Origin: a virus
Virus record (IMG/VR): IMGVR_UViG_3300039189_000053
Coordinates: 1 to 64,000 of that record
Direction: 5' to 3' (one strand)
Length of the DNA stretch: 64,000 nt
A program made the position numbers and the translations under genes. Under the pieces are notes generated by a model that saw nothing but the letters and a program-made list of their open reading frames with translations, did not search any database and had not been told where the DNA came from. Each line of letters begins with the position of its first letter. The stretch's first letter is position 1. Positions 49,949 to 58,399 of this stretch are shown here, in pieces.

Positions 49949-51058
49949 ATGTCCGTTCACCAGAAGGCTTTGGACAAAGCCAAAATCCAACTCATGATGA
50001 CGCCGGACTCAGCCTTCTTTACCACGGTCTGCTTCTCCATGAAGCACATCTGGGATGAGTCCATCCCAACCGCCTGTACCAACGGCACCGAAATCCGGTA
50101 TTTACCAGAATTCTTCATGGCTCAGAGCCCTGCAGAGCAACTGTTTCTGATCCTGCATGAAACTCTGCACGTTGCTTTGCAACACGTTACCCGTCGTGGT
50201 GACCGTGACCCGCAGAAATGGAACATCGCCGCCGATTACGTCATCAACTATATCCTGGTCAAAGCTGGCTTCAAGATGCCTCAAGGCGGTCTGTACGACA
50301 AAAAGTACGCTGGGATGAACACGGACAACGTGTACGATCTGTTGCCCGATGAAGAGTCAGGCGGTCTGCCAATGCTTCCAATGGACGACATTCGGGAAGC
50401 AGGTGACGATGCTACGCAACAGGAAACGGCCGAGAAAATCGACGACATTCTGGTGCAGGCTTCTCTGCACTCCAAAATGGCCGGCGATAAAGCAGGCAGC
50501 ATTCCCGGGGAAATCGACTTCTACATTCAGAAACTGATCGCTCCCAAACTGCCTTGGGATCGAATCCTGAAGTCGTTCTTCAGTAAAACCATCAAGCAAG
50601 GCTACACACTCCGGCGCCCCAATCGTCGGTTCTGGCCAGATCACTATCTGCCGTCACGCAATTCCAAGGCTTTGTGCCACATTGCGGTGGCCATTGATAC
50701 GTCTGGATCGGTGTCCGATGACGAGTTCGCGCGTTTTGCATCAGAAGTCTACTCGATCATGAAGCGGCAAAAACCAACCCAGCTCACTCTGATCCAGTTC
50801 GACACCACCATTAAAACCATCAGTGAAATCCGCTCAGCTAAAGACCTGCTCTCCACAGAGTTCCACGGCCGAGGCGGTACCCACATTGAGCCTGTGATGG
50901 ACTGGGCAGCAAAAAACAAACCCACCGTTCTACTGGTATTCAGTGACGGGCATTTCCGAAACGAGTTCCCCAACCCCAAAGTGCCCATTGTCTGGTTGAT
51001 CAACGACAACCCTGGCTATCAGGCACGTTATGGGAAGGTCATCAAATACGAGGCGTAA
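49949..51058 (+). CDS. VWA-domain protein with metallopeptidase-like N-terminus, N4 gp25 type
   Basis: There are 369 residues. N-terminal part: LFLILHETLHVALQHVTRRG (HExxH-like, here HETLH with a further His), as in DUF2201-type proteins. C-terminal part: AVAIDTSGSVSDDEF is the metal-binding DxSxS motif of VWA domains, with GRGGTHIEPV and LLVFSDGHFR as the other MIDAS segments. It partners the MoxR ATPase. Whether the HETLH site is catalytic is unknown. It begins two bases after the HD gene stop. Confidence 0.86.
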   Translation: MSVHQKALDKAKIQLMMTPDSAFFTTVCFSMKHIWDESIPTACTNGTEIRYLPEFFMAQSPAEQLFLILHETLHVALQHVTRRGDRDPQKWNIAADYVINYILVKAGFKMPQGGLYDKKYAGMNTDNVYDLLPDEESGGLPMLPMDDIREAGDDATQQETAEKIDDILVQASLHSKMAGDKAGSIPGEIDFYIQKLIAPKLPWDRILKSFFSKTIKQGYTLRRPNRRFWPDHYLPSRNSKALCHIAVAIDTSGSVSDDEFARFASEVYSIMKRQKPTQLTLIQFDTTIKTISEIRSAKDLLSTEFHGRGGTHIEPVMDWAAKNKPTVLLVFSDGHFRNEFPNPKVPIVWLINDNPGYQARYGKVIKYEA

Positions 51059-51061
51059 CCT

Positions 51062-51292
51062 ATGACACCCTCACTCAAAACCGCCCTGTTCAGGGCGGGC
51101 AAGTACACCCTGCACGAAGCGCCTATGACGGACACCTGGAGTTGGTCTGAAGGCCAATGGATCAACTGGATTGATCAGCACGGTAAGTGGATAAACCCCA
51201 TTGCTACTTCAAACACCGTTCGACTGGCCTTCGGCCATCAATGGGTTCAAGACCCTCACACCGGTAAACACCGACTCAAACTCTCTGCATAA
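51062..51292 (+). CDS. small hypothetical protein
   Basis: There are 76 residues, Trp- and His-rich (TDTWSWSEGQWINWIDQHGK; HQWVQDPHTGKHRLKLSA). A strong hairpin CCGCCCT-GTTC-AGGGCGG lies inside the gene near its start (51089-51106) and may regulate its translation. No family is recognised. Confidence 0.58.
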   Translation: MTPSLKTALFRAGKYTLHEAPMTDTWSWSEGQWINWIDQHGKWINPIATSNTVRLAFGHQWVQDPHTGKHRLKLSA

Positions 51293-51305
51293 AGGACAAT
51301 GCCAC

Positions 51306-52553
51306 ATGAGCATTACACTGACTGAAGGCCAGCAAGCGGCTTATGTGGCCTTCCAACGCTTTATCACCAACCCGGCGCCAGGCCCATTCGTTATTCAAGG
51401 CTTTAGCGGCACTGGTAAATCCACGCTTGTTGAGCACCTGCTTAACAGCCTCAACAGCGTCATGAAAACAGCCAAATTGCTGGACTCAGAACGTTTTGTA
51501 CAACGCGACGTTGTCATGACAGCGACAACCAACCAGGCTGCTGACACGTTTGCCAAAATCACTGGCCAGGACGTTCGCACTATCCATTCTGCACTGGGCC
51601 TGCGAGTTCAAAAAGACTATGCCACTGGCAAAAGCACACTGGTTCCCCGAAGCAATGCTGATCCCATCGAAGACTGTATCGTGTTCATTGACGAAGCCAG
51701 TTACATGGACAAAGAACTGCTGCAATTGGTGTTCAAACGATGCATCAACTGCAAGATTGTGTTCATCGGTGACCCGGCTCAGCTACTGAACGTGGGTTCT
51801 CGTTATGCACCAGTCTTCCAGGCAGGTTTCCCTACCGCCAAGCTGACAGAAGTGGTTCGCCAGGCAAAAGGCAATCCTATTGTGGATTTGTCTACTGCGT
51901 TCCGTGACATGGTCAACACCGGCGAATTCTTCGCGTTCTCACCCGACAACCAGGCTATTCAGCACATGGATCGGAGTACGTTTGAAGACAAGATTATCGC
52001 GGAATTCAACGACCCCAACTGGCACCATGCTCAATCCAAAGTGTTGGCGTGGACTAACAAGACCGTCATTGCTTACAACAAAGCCATCCGAGCCAATATC
52101 AAGGGTGAGCCAGAGTTAAAAGAAGGCGATTTTGCAGTGTGCAATCATTTTGTGCAGAACGGTAGCCAGGCACTCAAAACTGACCAGATCGTTCGAGTCA
52201 CCAAGATTTGCGGCCCTTACACAGTGTTTGGCGTCGACGGCGCTCATTACTCACTGGACGGCCGGCCTGAAGTCTTCATGCCACACAACTGGAACGAAGC
52301 CAAAGTACGTCTGAAAGCCGCCCGCCAAAAACAAGAGTGGTCAATTGTCCGAACCATTGAAGACAAGTGGGCCGATTTGCGAGCGGCATTCTCATGCACC
52401 ATCAATAAATCCCAGGGCTCTACTTATGATCGAGTGTTTGTAGACCTGGACGACGTTAAGAAGTGCCACAACAACAACCAACTGGCTCGCATGTTGTACG
52501 TTGCTGTAAGCCGCGCCAGAGAAACGGTGTACTTAACAGGAGATTTGGTATGA
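51306..52553 (+). CDS. SF1 DNA helicase, Dda/RecD-like (N4 gp37 type)
   Basis: There are 415 residues. Walker A is IQGFSGTGKSTLVEH, Walker B CIVFIDEASYMDKELL, motif III KIVFIGDPAQLLNVG, and the C-terminal INKSQGSTYDRVFVDLDD with LYVAVSRARETVYL are motifs V and VI of RecD-like helicases. It probably unwinds DNA ahead of the polymerase; N4 has a helicase here. Start at 51306 (AAAGGACAATGCCAC upstream) gives the usual short N-terminus. It overlaps the next gene by four bases. Confidence 0.92.
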   Translation: MSITLTEGQQAAYVAFQRFITNPAPGPFVIQGFSGTGKSTLVEHLLNSLNSVMKTAKLLDSERFVQRDVVMTATTNQAADTFAKITGQDVRTIHSALGLRVQKDYATGKSTLVPRSNADPIEDCIVFIDEASYMDKELLQLVFKRCINCKIVFIGDPAQLLNVGSRYAPVFQAGFPTAKLTEVVRQAKGNPIVDLSTAFRDMVNTGEFFAFSPDNQAIQHMDRSTFEDKIIAEFNDPNWHHAQSKVLAWTNKTVIAYNKAIRANIKGEPELKEGDFAVCNHFVQNGSQALKTDQIVRVTKICGPYTVFGVDGAHYSLDGRPEVFMPHNWNEAKVRLKAARQKQEWSIVRTIEDKWADLRAAFSCTINKSQGSTYDRVFVDLDDVKKCHNNNQLARMLYVAVSRARETVYLTGDLV

Positions 52554-53071
52554 CCGAGGAATTGGTCTATGACCCCAAAAGCAAACAGTTGATCAAGGAT
52601 GCGATCTACGGTCATTTGTACATGCCGGTAAAACGTAACTTTCAAAAACGGTTAGATACGCTGATCCAAAAGAATTCTGAGCTGCACCGCAATAAGCAGC
52701 GTCGGTTAATGTACAAGACCGAAATCTATGAAATGGACGAAGCAGGCCCATTTAACCGTCCTATCAATCAAGTTCATGCAGACCTCAAGCCGCTCATGCA
52801 AGAATACATTGAAGACTTGCAGAAGCTGAACAACCAGGAGTTGCCCTACGTGCTGGGTTTCATTAACCAGGTGCTGAACAGCTCCAACTCCATTCAAGAT
52901 TATTTTAAAGTGTTCCCGGAATCCTTACATGGCCCGATCCAGAAATTGATTGATCAGTGTGGATGCCGTACCGAGCACTTACAGCCTGAAACTGTAGAGC
53001 GCCTGCAAAACCGTAACAAAATCCCCATTGACCTGATGAAACAACGCATGGTTATGAATCTACTGCTCTAG
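52550..53071 (+). CDS. hypothetical helical protein between helicase and polymerase
   Basis: There are 173 residues, helical and basic (KSKQLIKDAIYGHLYMPVKR; MKQRMVMNLLL end). ATGA overlap with the helicase and an 8-base gap to the polymerase suggest a replication accessory role, as N4 also has a small gene (gp38) here. No motif is recognised. Confidence 0.68.
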   Translation: MTEELVYDPKSKQLIKDAIYGHLYMPVKRNFQKRLDTLIQKNSELHRNKQRRLMYKTEIYEMDEAGPFNRPINQVHADLKPLMQEYIEDLQKLNNQELPYVLGFINQVLNSSNSIQDYFKVFPESLHGPIQKLIDQCGCRTEHLQPETVERLQNRNKIPIDLMKQRMVMNLLL

Positions 53072-53079
53072 GAGCCAAT

Positions 53080-55080
53080 ATGCGCCACATAGTCTATCAA
53101 CAGTCGGACACCTACCCGATTGCACTGCTTATCAAAAACACTGCATTCAGTGCCGACGAGATCCGCAAAGCCTATGTGGAGCCGTTGGCCAAACGCGGTG
53201 TTGATGAAGAAGACCTGCTGGTTATGGACCTGTATTACAACGCGTCCAACAAAGCACCTACCAGCGTCGTTAAAGAGTATCTGGCCAATCTCATGCCAGA
53301 GCTCGCTGCCGTTAATACCAAGCTCATCTACTGTGCTGATGCTGCCTACTTTCGTGAACTCACGAAAAACAAAGGCAAAGCTGAAGCTCACTTGGGCTAT
53401 GTACTGCCCTGCGCCATGGAAGGCTACGAACACATGGAAGTGATTCTGGGTGTCAATCACAAATCACTGATGTACAACCCCAACAACGAGCCCAAGCTGC
53501 GTATGTCCCTGGACACACTCGGCAACAAAGCCGTGGGTAACTACGAAGCCCCGGGCAAAAACATCATCCATTCAGAAAATTATCCAACCGGTGCCTGGGC
53601 TATTCAGGATGCCTTAAACGATCTGCACCAGTACGACACGCTGGCCTGTGACATTGAGACTTTCTCACTGGATTTCGACAAAGCTGGTGTTGGCACCGTT
53701 ACTTTCTGCTGGTCCCAGCACGAAGGCATTGCCTTTCCTGTGGACTACGTGGAGATGGATGAGCCAGTAGACAATCTTTACGGCAAGCAGATCGACAACC
53801 AGCAAGTGAAAGTTATGCTGCGTGAGTTCTTTGAAACGTACACCGGCACCATCATCTGGCAAAACTGTCCGTTCGATACCAAGGTGTTTATCTACAACCT
53901 GTGGATGGACGACCTGCTGGATACCAAAGGGTTGCTCACTGGCTTGGACATTCTGCACAGGCGGATCCACGACACCAAGATCATTGCCTATCTGTCTCTG
54001 AACAGTTGCGCTGGTAACAAGCTCAGCCTAAAAGACCTGGCCCACGAGTTTGCTGGCAACTACGCACAGGAAGACATTAAAGACATTCGCAAGATCCCAC
54101 TGGCTCAGTTGCTCAAGTACAACCTGATCGACGGTCTGTGTACCTGGTTTGTGTTCAACAAATACTACCCAATCATGGTGGCTGAACAGCAGGAACCTCT
54201 GTATCACGATCTGATGATGCCAAGCCAAAAAGTCATTACCCAGATCGAGCTCACCGGTATGCCCATGAGTCCCACTCGTGTGCAAAAAGCCCGGGCAAAG
54301 CTGGAACAGATCCTGGAAGAGCACAAAAATGTGTTGTTTTCCAAACGCATCATTCGAAAACTCGAAAACCAATTGACTCACGAAGCTTGGCATAAGGATT
54401 ACACCGACCGTCGTGACAAAGCCAAAAACCCAGACAAGATCTTTCCTAAAGACAAAGCCAAGTTCCCGCAGACTCAGTTCAACCCGAACTCGGGTCCGCA
54501 AAATCAAAAGCTTTTGTACGATCTGATGGACTTGCCAGTGCTTGATCTCACCGATTCCAAGCAGCCGGCAACGGGTGGCGACACGTTGGACAAACTGGTT
54601 TTCCACACGGACGATCAGGACTACAAAGACATTCTCAATGCGCTTGTAGGCTACGGAAAAGCTGCCAAGATTCTTTCGTCATTCATTCCTGCGTTCGAAA
54701 AAGCCATTGATAAAGAAGATGGCGTGGTGTATCTGCATGGCTCATTCAATCTGGGCGGTACCAAGTCCGGTCGACTGAGCAGCTCCGATCCCAACCTGCA
54801 GAACATTCCAGCCGGTTCGGTCTATGGCAAGCTGATCAAAGAATGCTTTGTACCACCAGATGGTTTCCTGTTTGCAGGTGCTGACTTCAACTCGCTGGAA
54901 GATTACATCAGTGCCCTGACCACCAAAGACCCAAACAAGCTGAAGGTCTACCAAGGACATGAGGTGTTCGAAGTAACTATAAATAACTCCACACATCATA
55001 TCCGAGAGGATGCTACGGTTGTTTATCAAGGTAAACACTATACAGGGAAAGAGTTTTATGAAACCTATAGCGTATTATGA
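53080..55080 (+). CDS. DNA polymerase, N-terminal piece (exonuclease plus palm motif A)
   Basis: This 666-residue protein is a family A polymerase of the N4 gp39 type, interrupted. The 3'-5' exonuclease has LACDIETFSLDF (Asp191, Glu193), WQNCPFDTKVF and YNLIDGLCTWF. Motif A is FAGADFNSLED with Asp602. Polymerase similarity stops at KLKVY (Tyr624); the last 42 residues (QGHEVFEVTINNSTHHI ... ETYSVL) lead into the HNH gene. The O-helix and motif C are on the C-terminal piece (55560-56429). If no splicing occurs, two polypeptides must assemble. AGGAGCC precedes the ATG. Confidence 0.9.
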   Translation: MRHIVYQQSDTYPIALLIKNTAFSADEIRKAYVEPLAKRGVDEEDLLVMDLYYNASNKAPTSVVKEYLANLMPELAAVNTKLIYCADAAYFRELTKNKGKAEAHLGYVLPCAMEGYEHMEVILGVNHKSLMYNPNNEPKLRMSLDTLGNKAVGNYEAPGKNIIHSENYPTGAWAIQDALNDLHQYDTLACDIETFSLDFDKAGVGTVTFCWSQHEGIAFPVDYVEMDEPVDNLYGKQIDNQQVKVMLREFFETYTGTIIWQNCPFDTKVFIYNLWMDDLLDTKGLLTGLDILHRRIHDTKIIAYLSLNSCAGNKLSLKDLAHEFAGNYAQEDIKDIRKIPLAQLLKYNLIDGLCTWFVFNKYYPIMVAEQQEPLYHDLMMPSQKVITQIELTGMPMSPTRVQKARAKLEQILEEHKNVLFSKRIIRKLENQLTHEAWHKDYTDRRDKAKNPDKIFPKDKAKFPQTQFNPNSGPQNQKLLYDLMDLPVLDLTDSKQPATGGDTLDKLVFHTDDQDYKDILNALVGYGKAAKILSSFIPAFEKAIDKEDGVVYLHGSFNLGGTKSGRLSSSDPNLQNIPAGSVYGKLIKECFVPPDGFLFAGADFNSLEDYISALTTKDPNKLKVYQGHEVFEVTINNSTHHIREDATVVYQGKHYTGKEFYETYSVL

Positions 55081-55597
55081 AAACCGTTACTTGATTGGGG
55101 AAGATGGAAGTATTTTAAATCTGGCCAACAATACCAGACTAACTCCCTCAGAAAATCCAAATGGGTATTTAAAAGTCTCGCTGGCTAATGGTGACGGAAC
55201 GTCTACACAACAAAGTATTCATCGCCTTGTCGCTTTGCACTACGTACCTAACCCTTACGGTTATACTCAAGTTAACCATAAAAACGGTAATAAAAAACAC
55301 AACCAAGACACAAATCTTGAATGGTGTGACCCGTCATACAACATAAACCACGCCTTTAAAACAGGGGTACGTAAGGGGTATATGTCTGCCGATGATAAAG
55401 AACATCACTTACACCAAGTTCTAAATGGTGCTCAAGTTAATGACATCGCCGTACAAATCAGTAGACGGCCTGAAACACTACATAAGATGTTAAGGGAGAC
55501 ATCAAAAAGATTAGGTATACACGATCAATGGCAGGCCGTAATGAAGGAGAACCGTAAAAATGCAGCCATTCGGAACCTTACAAAAGTCAACTCTTGA
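55058..55597 (+). CDS. HNH homing endonuclease inside the DNA polymerase gene
   Basis: There are 179 residues. The N-terminal 40 residues resemble the NUMOD4-type DNA-binding motif (YYENRYLIGEDGSILNLANN), followed by the HNH core IHRLVALHYVPNPYGYTQVN and HKNGNKKHNQDTNLEWC, and a helix-turn-helix-like C-terminus. It is more AT-rich than the polymerase around it. It starts 23 bases before the end of the N-terminal piece and ends 38 bases inside the C-terminal piece, in a third frame, with AGGGAAAGAG before the ATG. It would cut uninterrupted polymerase alleles of related phages. Confidence 0.9.
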   Translation: MKPIAYYENRYLIGEDGSILNLANNTRLTPSENPNGYLKVSLANGDGTSTQQSIHRLVALHYVPNPYGYTQVNHKNGNKKHNQDTNLEWCDPSYNINHAFKTGVRKGYMSADDKEHHLHQVLNGAQVNDIAVQISRRPETLHKMLRETSKRLGIHDQWQAVMKENRKNAAIRNLTKVNS

Positions 55598-56429
55598 AAT
55601 ACCTGACGGAGCTGATTTCAGTATTAAACACGTAGGAAGTACCGGAGGTTACGATGGTCACAGTCTGCGTGCGTTCACCTATTGGCCTGAAAAATTCCCC
55701 TGGGACGAGCTCACACCTGAGCGAAGCCATGAGGTGAAGAAGGATAAAGGCGATTTGGGCAAAGCCCGTAGCGATTCTAAAGGACCGACGTTTGCACTGA
55801 CCTATCAGGGCACCTGGCACACGTTGGTTAAAAACCTGGGCTTCGCTAAAGCAGACGCACTGCGGATTGAAGAAAACTACCACGAGCTCTACAAAGTCTC
55901 AGACGAGTGGGTGCGCCAACAGTTAGAAGAAGCTTCTCGTGTTGGTCACGTTAGCATTGCGTTTGGTCTGCGGTTGAGAACACCGCTATTGGCCAAAACG
56001 TACCGCAACAAGTCCAGCACACCGTATGAAGCTGAAGCCGAGGGTCGTACCGCTGGTAACGCACTGGGCCAGTCCTATGGCTTGCTAACCAACCGCTCTA
56101 TAAACGAGTTCATGCAGAAAGTCTGGCAATCACGGTTCCGCTACGACATTAAACCAGTGGCCATGATCCACGACGCCAATTACCTGCTCATCAAAGACGA
56201 CATTGAAGTAGTCGAGTGGGTAAACCGGGAGCTGATCAAATCCATGGAATGGCAAGATCTGCCGGAGCTGCATCACCCCACGGTGAAGCTGGGCGCTGCA
56301 TTGGACATTTTCTATCCATCTTGGGCCGAGGAATGTACTCTGCCCAACTACGCTGACCAGGAGGAAATCCGTGCTACTTGCGCGGACTTTCAAGCTGAGC
56401 TGGCCGAGAAGCAAAAGGACGCTGCATGA
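55560..56429 (+). CDS. DNA polymerase, C-terminal piece (O-helix and motif C)
   Basis: There are 289 residues. After a 28-residue leader it reads GGYDGHSLRAFTYWPEKF, the direct continuation of the KLKVY end of the N-terminal piece. It carries ARSDSKGPTFALTYQG (O-helix: Arg70, Lys74, Tyr82) and VAMIHDANYLL (motif C: His204-Asp205). AAGGAG lies 10 bases before ATG 55560, so it can be translated on its own. It has no exonuclease or motif A, so must work with the other piece. The leader (LQKSTLEIPDGADFSIKH) probably continues the tail of the N-terminal piece as one small inserted domain. Confidence 0.9.
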   Translation: MQPFGTLQKSTLEIPDGADFSIKHVGSTGGYDGHSLRAFTYWPEKFPWDELTPERSHEVKKDKGDLGKARSDSKGPTFALTYQGTWHTLVKNLGFAKADALRIEENYHELYKVSDEWVRQQLEEASRVGHVSIAFGLRLRTPLLAKTYRNKSSTPYEAEAEGRTAGNALGQSYGLLTNRSINEFMQKVWQSRFRYDIKPVAMIHDANYLLIKDDIEVVEWVNRELIKSMEWQDLPELHHPTVKLGAALDIFYPSWAEECTLPNYADQEEIRATCADFQAELAEKQKDAA

Positions 56430-56472
56430 ACAATGATCTCACCAATCCCGGCACTCCGTTGAAGGAATAGCT

Positions 56473-56946
56473 ATGCCAATCACCCCACTGCACTTCGCAG
56501 CCCTGGCGCCGGTGAATTACCTGTTCCCAGGTAAGGTCAATCTGGTGTCATTCACCCTGATTAACCTCTGGATGGATGGTAACGCCATTCTGTACTTTGC
56601 CTTTGGGCTTGATCGTCCGGAGCTTCACGCACCCACCACACACAGCCTGCTGGCTGCTTTGGTGTTGGCCAACATTGTAGCTGTGTGTGGGTTTCGGTCA
56701 CGCAAGTGGGTGATTGGCGCGTTCTACGGCGGGATAACCCATGTGGTGCTGGATATGCTGGTACACGCAGAGATGCAGCCACTGTATCCGATCCACTGGA
56801 ACCCATTTTACGTGGGATTCATGGAGCCCCTGTCACTGGTCTTACTGCCCTTCATGGTCTGGTTTATCTTTCAGACCGTGTCATATAGCCGCGACTGGTT
56901 CCAAAAACACTGGGCGGCTCAGTCGTCCGAGCACGGTCAGCCATAG
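56473..56946 (+). CDS. membrane-bound metal-dependent hydrolase-like protein
   Basis: There are 157 residues with four or five hydrophobic segments (LIAVNYLF-type start, SLLAALVLANIVAVCGF, LSLVLLPFMVWFIFQTV). Conserved polar residues TPLHFA, THSLL and GGITHVVLDMLVHAEM fit the YdjM/DUF4184 family of inner-membrane putative metal hydrolases, also known in phages. Substrate unknown. Its 3' end overlaps the minus-strand gene at 56864 by 83 bases. Confidence 0.75.
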   Translation: MPITPLHFAALAPVNYLFPGKVNLVSFTLINLWMDGNAILYFAFGLDRPELHAPTTHSLLAALVLANIVAVCGFRSRKWVIGAFYGGITHVVLDMLVHAEMQPLYPIHWNPFYVGFMEPLSLVLLPFMVWFIFQTVSYSRDWFQKHWAAQSSEHGQP

Positions 56947-57328
56947 CTTTCAGACGATTGACAAGCCGTTTCTGAGTGTCGTTATCTATTGCGATTGCGG
57001 CACCCAGGGCATTGGCATTCAAGTCGTGCCGGGTATCATTCCGGTGGTCCTCAGAGTTGAGGAAATCCAGAGCCCCCATACCTTCCCATAGGTAGCCTGC
57101 ACCTTTTGCAGCGGTACTACCGAACCAACCACCGCCCAGTTCCTTGGCCAGCATCCCTGTGCCGAGTGCGTGTCTGAACGCATTTTTGGTACTGGCGTCC
57201 CGGGCACTGTCCGGGTATTCCCTTTCTGCGATCGCATCAGCCCGTCTTCCTGTTGAGGTGATTGCTTCCAATTTACGAGACATAGACTCAGGCAAATTCT
57301 TGATTGAGTCGAAAAAGTCGTCGGCCAT
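56864..57328 (-). CDS. DUF6973-like protein on the opposite strand
   Basis: There are 154 residues. The conserved-looking core is NAFRHALGTGMLAKELGG, then GYLWEGMGALDFLN and DTRHDLNANALGAAIAI: spaced His, Glu, Asp and Asn residues as in DUF6973-type domains, which occur in toxins and phage or plasmid proteins. CGGGAGG before the ATG is a very good binding site. It is the only minus-strand gene between 40 and 64 kb and overlaps the 3' end of its neighbour, the usual sign of an acquired moron gene. Function not known. Confidence 0.65.
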   Translation of the reverse strand: MADDFFDSIKNLPESMSRKLEAITSTGRRADAIAEREYPDSARDASTKNAFRHALGTGMLAKELGGGWFGSTAAKGAGYLWEGMGALDFLNSEDHRNDTRHDLNANALGAAIAIDNDTQKRLVNRLKAMADRARTTEPPSVFGTSRGYMTRSER

Positions 57329-57397
57329 AAGACCTCCCGTTGCAATTTTCTCCGATTGTACCGGGCAGGCAGGCCCTTTTCTTATTAAAGGTGAACC

Positions 57398-57787
57398 ATG
57401 CGTGCTTTGCTAATTGATAAAACCGGCGTTCGTGAAGTCGTGGTCGGTACCCAGTGGGAAAAGATGCAAGCGTTGCTTGAAAATCGCCAACCGGACAAAG
57501 ACAACGACCACCATCTGAAGTCTTACTACTACTACATGGGTTGTTCGACCATCACCGCAGCCGGTGAACTGGACGCCCATCACGTTTGCTACGCCGATGA
57601 TGAGGCCCTGCTCAAACTCCAGGACGGTGACCAAGTCACCCGAGTGGATTGGTACCCACAGGAGCTTGTTGGCAAATTGCTGATCACAGGCTTTGACGCC
57701 AACTCAGGTGATACCCGCCCAGCCACACTGTCTATACCCGAAGTAGAAAGAAGGATCATCCAGACCGGGGAGCTTCGTCATGTATGA
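57398..57787 (+). CDS. hypothetical protein, D/H-rich
   Basis: There are 129 residues (MRALLIDKTGVREVVVGTQW; KSYYYYMGCSTITAAGELDA; HHVCYADDEALLKL; LLITGFDANSGDTRPATLSI). The layout of strands with GxLxxxHxxYxDDEAL resembles DUF3846-style phage proteins. Start has AAAGG upstream. It overlaps the next mini gene by eight bases. Confidence 0.65.
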   Translation: MRALLIDKTGVREVVVGTQWEKMQALLENRQPDKDNDHHLKSYYYYMGCSTITAAGELDAHHVCYADDEALLKLQDGDQVTRVDWYPQELVGKLLITGFDANSGDTRPATLSIPEVERRIIQTGELRHV

Positions 57788-57875
57788 GGAAGTTCTAGCC
57801 GGCGCCGGAGTGATTCTACTTTTCTTCATAGGCCTGGGCGTTTGCCACTGGCTCGCTGAACCAGAGGACGACTGA
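57780..57875 (+). CDS. 31-residue single-pass membrane peptide
   Basis: MYEEVLAGAGVILLFFIGLG continues VCHWLAEPEDD: acidic ends and one hydrophobic helix. Coupled to the preceding gene by overlap and placed four bases before the deaminase. Such peptides are easily missed; coding is supported by its tight fit only. Confidence 0.5.
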   Translation: MYEEVLAGAGVILLFFIGLGVCHWLAEPEDD

Positions 57876-57879
57876 AACC

Positions 57880-58398
57880 ATGATTAACCCACACAAACCC
57901 AAGTACCATTCACTGTACTGGTCCATGGTCGAAGCCGCGGCTGACCAAACTGTAGCAACCCGGCACCAAGTAGGGGCTATTGTCGTTACACCCACTGGTA
58001 TGATCAGTGTCGGCTGGAACGGGATGCCGGCCGGTATGGATAACAACTGTGAAAGCACCATGGTACCTGTGTACAAATTTGGTGACATTACACCCTCAAG
58101 TTTTCGTCCCAAAACCAACCCAGAAGTCATCCACGCTGAGCGTAACGCCATCGACAAGATGACCCGTCAAGGTGTACCTACACAAGGCTCCATCCTGTTC
58201 GTGTCTCGTGCGCCGTGCTTTGAATGTTCCAAGGCGTTACACGGTTTGGACCTCAACGCGATTTATTATCGTGAACGGCACGACGATATGCGCGGTGTCA
58301 AAATGCTTCAGGAAATGGGCATTGTTGTTCAGCAGCACTTCACTGTCGAAAAGATTCAGGAACTGAATCAGTATTACAAGCGAGGTGCAGTCGACTAA
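57880..58398 (+). CDS. dCMP deaminase
   Basis: There are 172 residues. It converts dCMP to dUMP, the ThyX substrate. Zinc site: VIHAERNAID (His-Ala-Glu) and RAPCFECSKAL (Pro-Cys-x-x-Cys); VGAIVVTPTGMISVGWNGMP is the usual N-terminal strand-loop. It completes the dUMP route with ThyX and dUTPase although encoded over 45 kb away in window coordinates (closer across the missing part of the genome). Confidence 0.93.
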   Translation: MINPHKPKYHSLYWSMVEAAADQTVATRHQVGAIVVTPTGMISVGWNGMPAGMDNNCESTMVPVYKFGDITPSSFRPKTNPEVIHAERNAIDKMTRQGVPTQGSILFVSRAPCFECSKALHGLDLNAIYYRERHDDMRGVKMLQEMGIVVQQHFTVEKIQELNQYYKRGAVD

Positions 58399-58399
58399 G

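Noticed and set aside
54950-55640. Intein in the DNA polymerase
   Set aside because: No Cys/Ser at the N-terminal splice position, no HN-Cys/Ser/Thr at the other end, the HNH gene is in a different frame with its own start and stop, and only about 60 non-HNH residues remain.
56426-56470. 14-codon frame MNNDLTNPGTPLKE after the polymerase
   Set aside because: Overlaps the polymerase stop, but length and composition give no support; its sequence mainly provides the binding site of the next gene.
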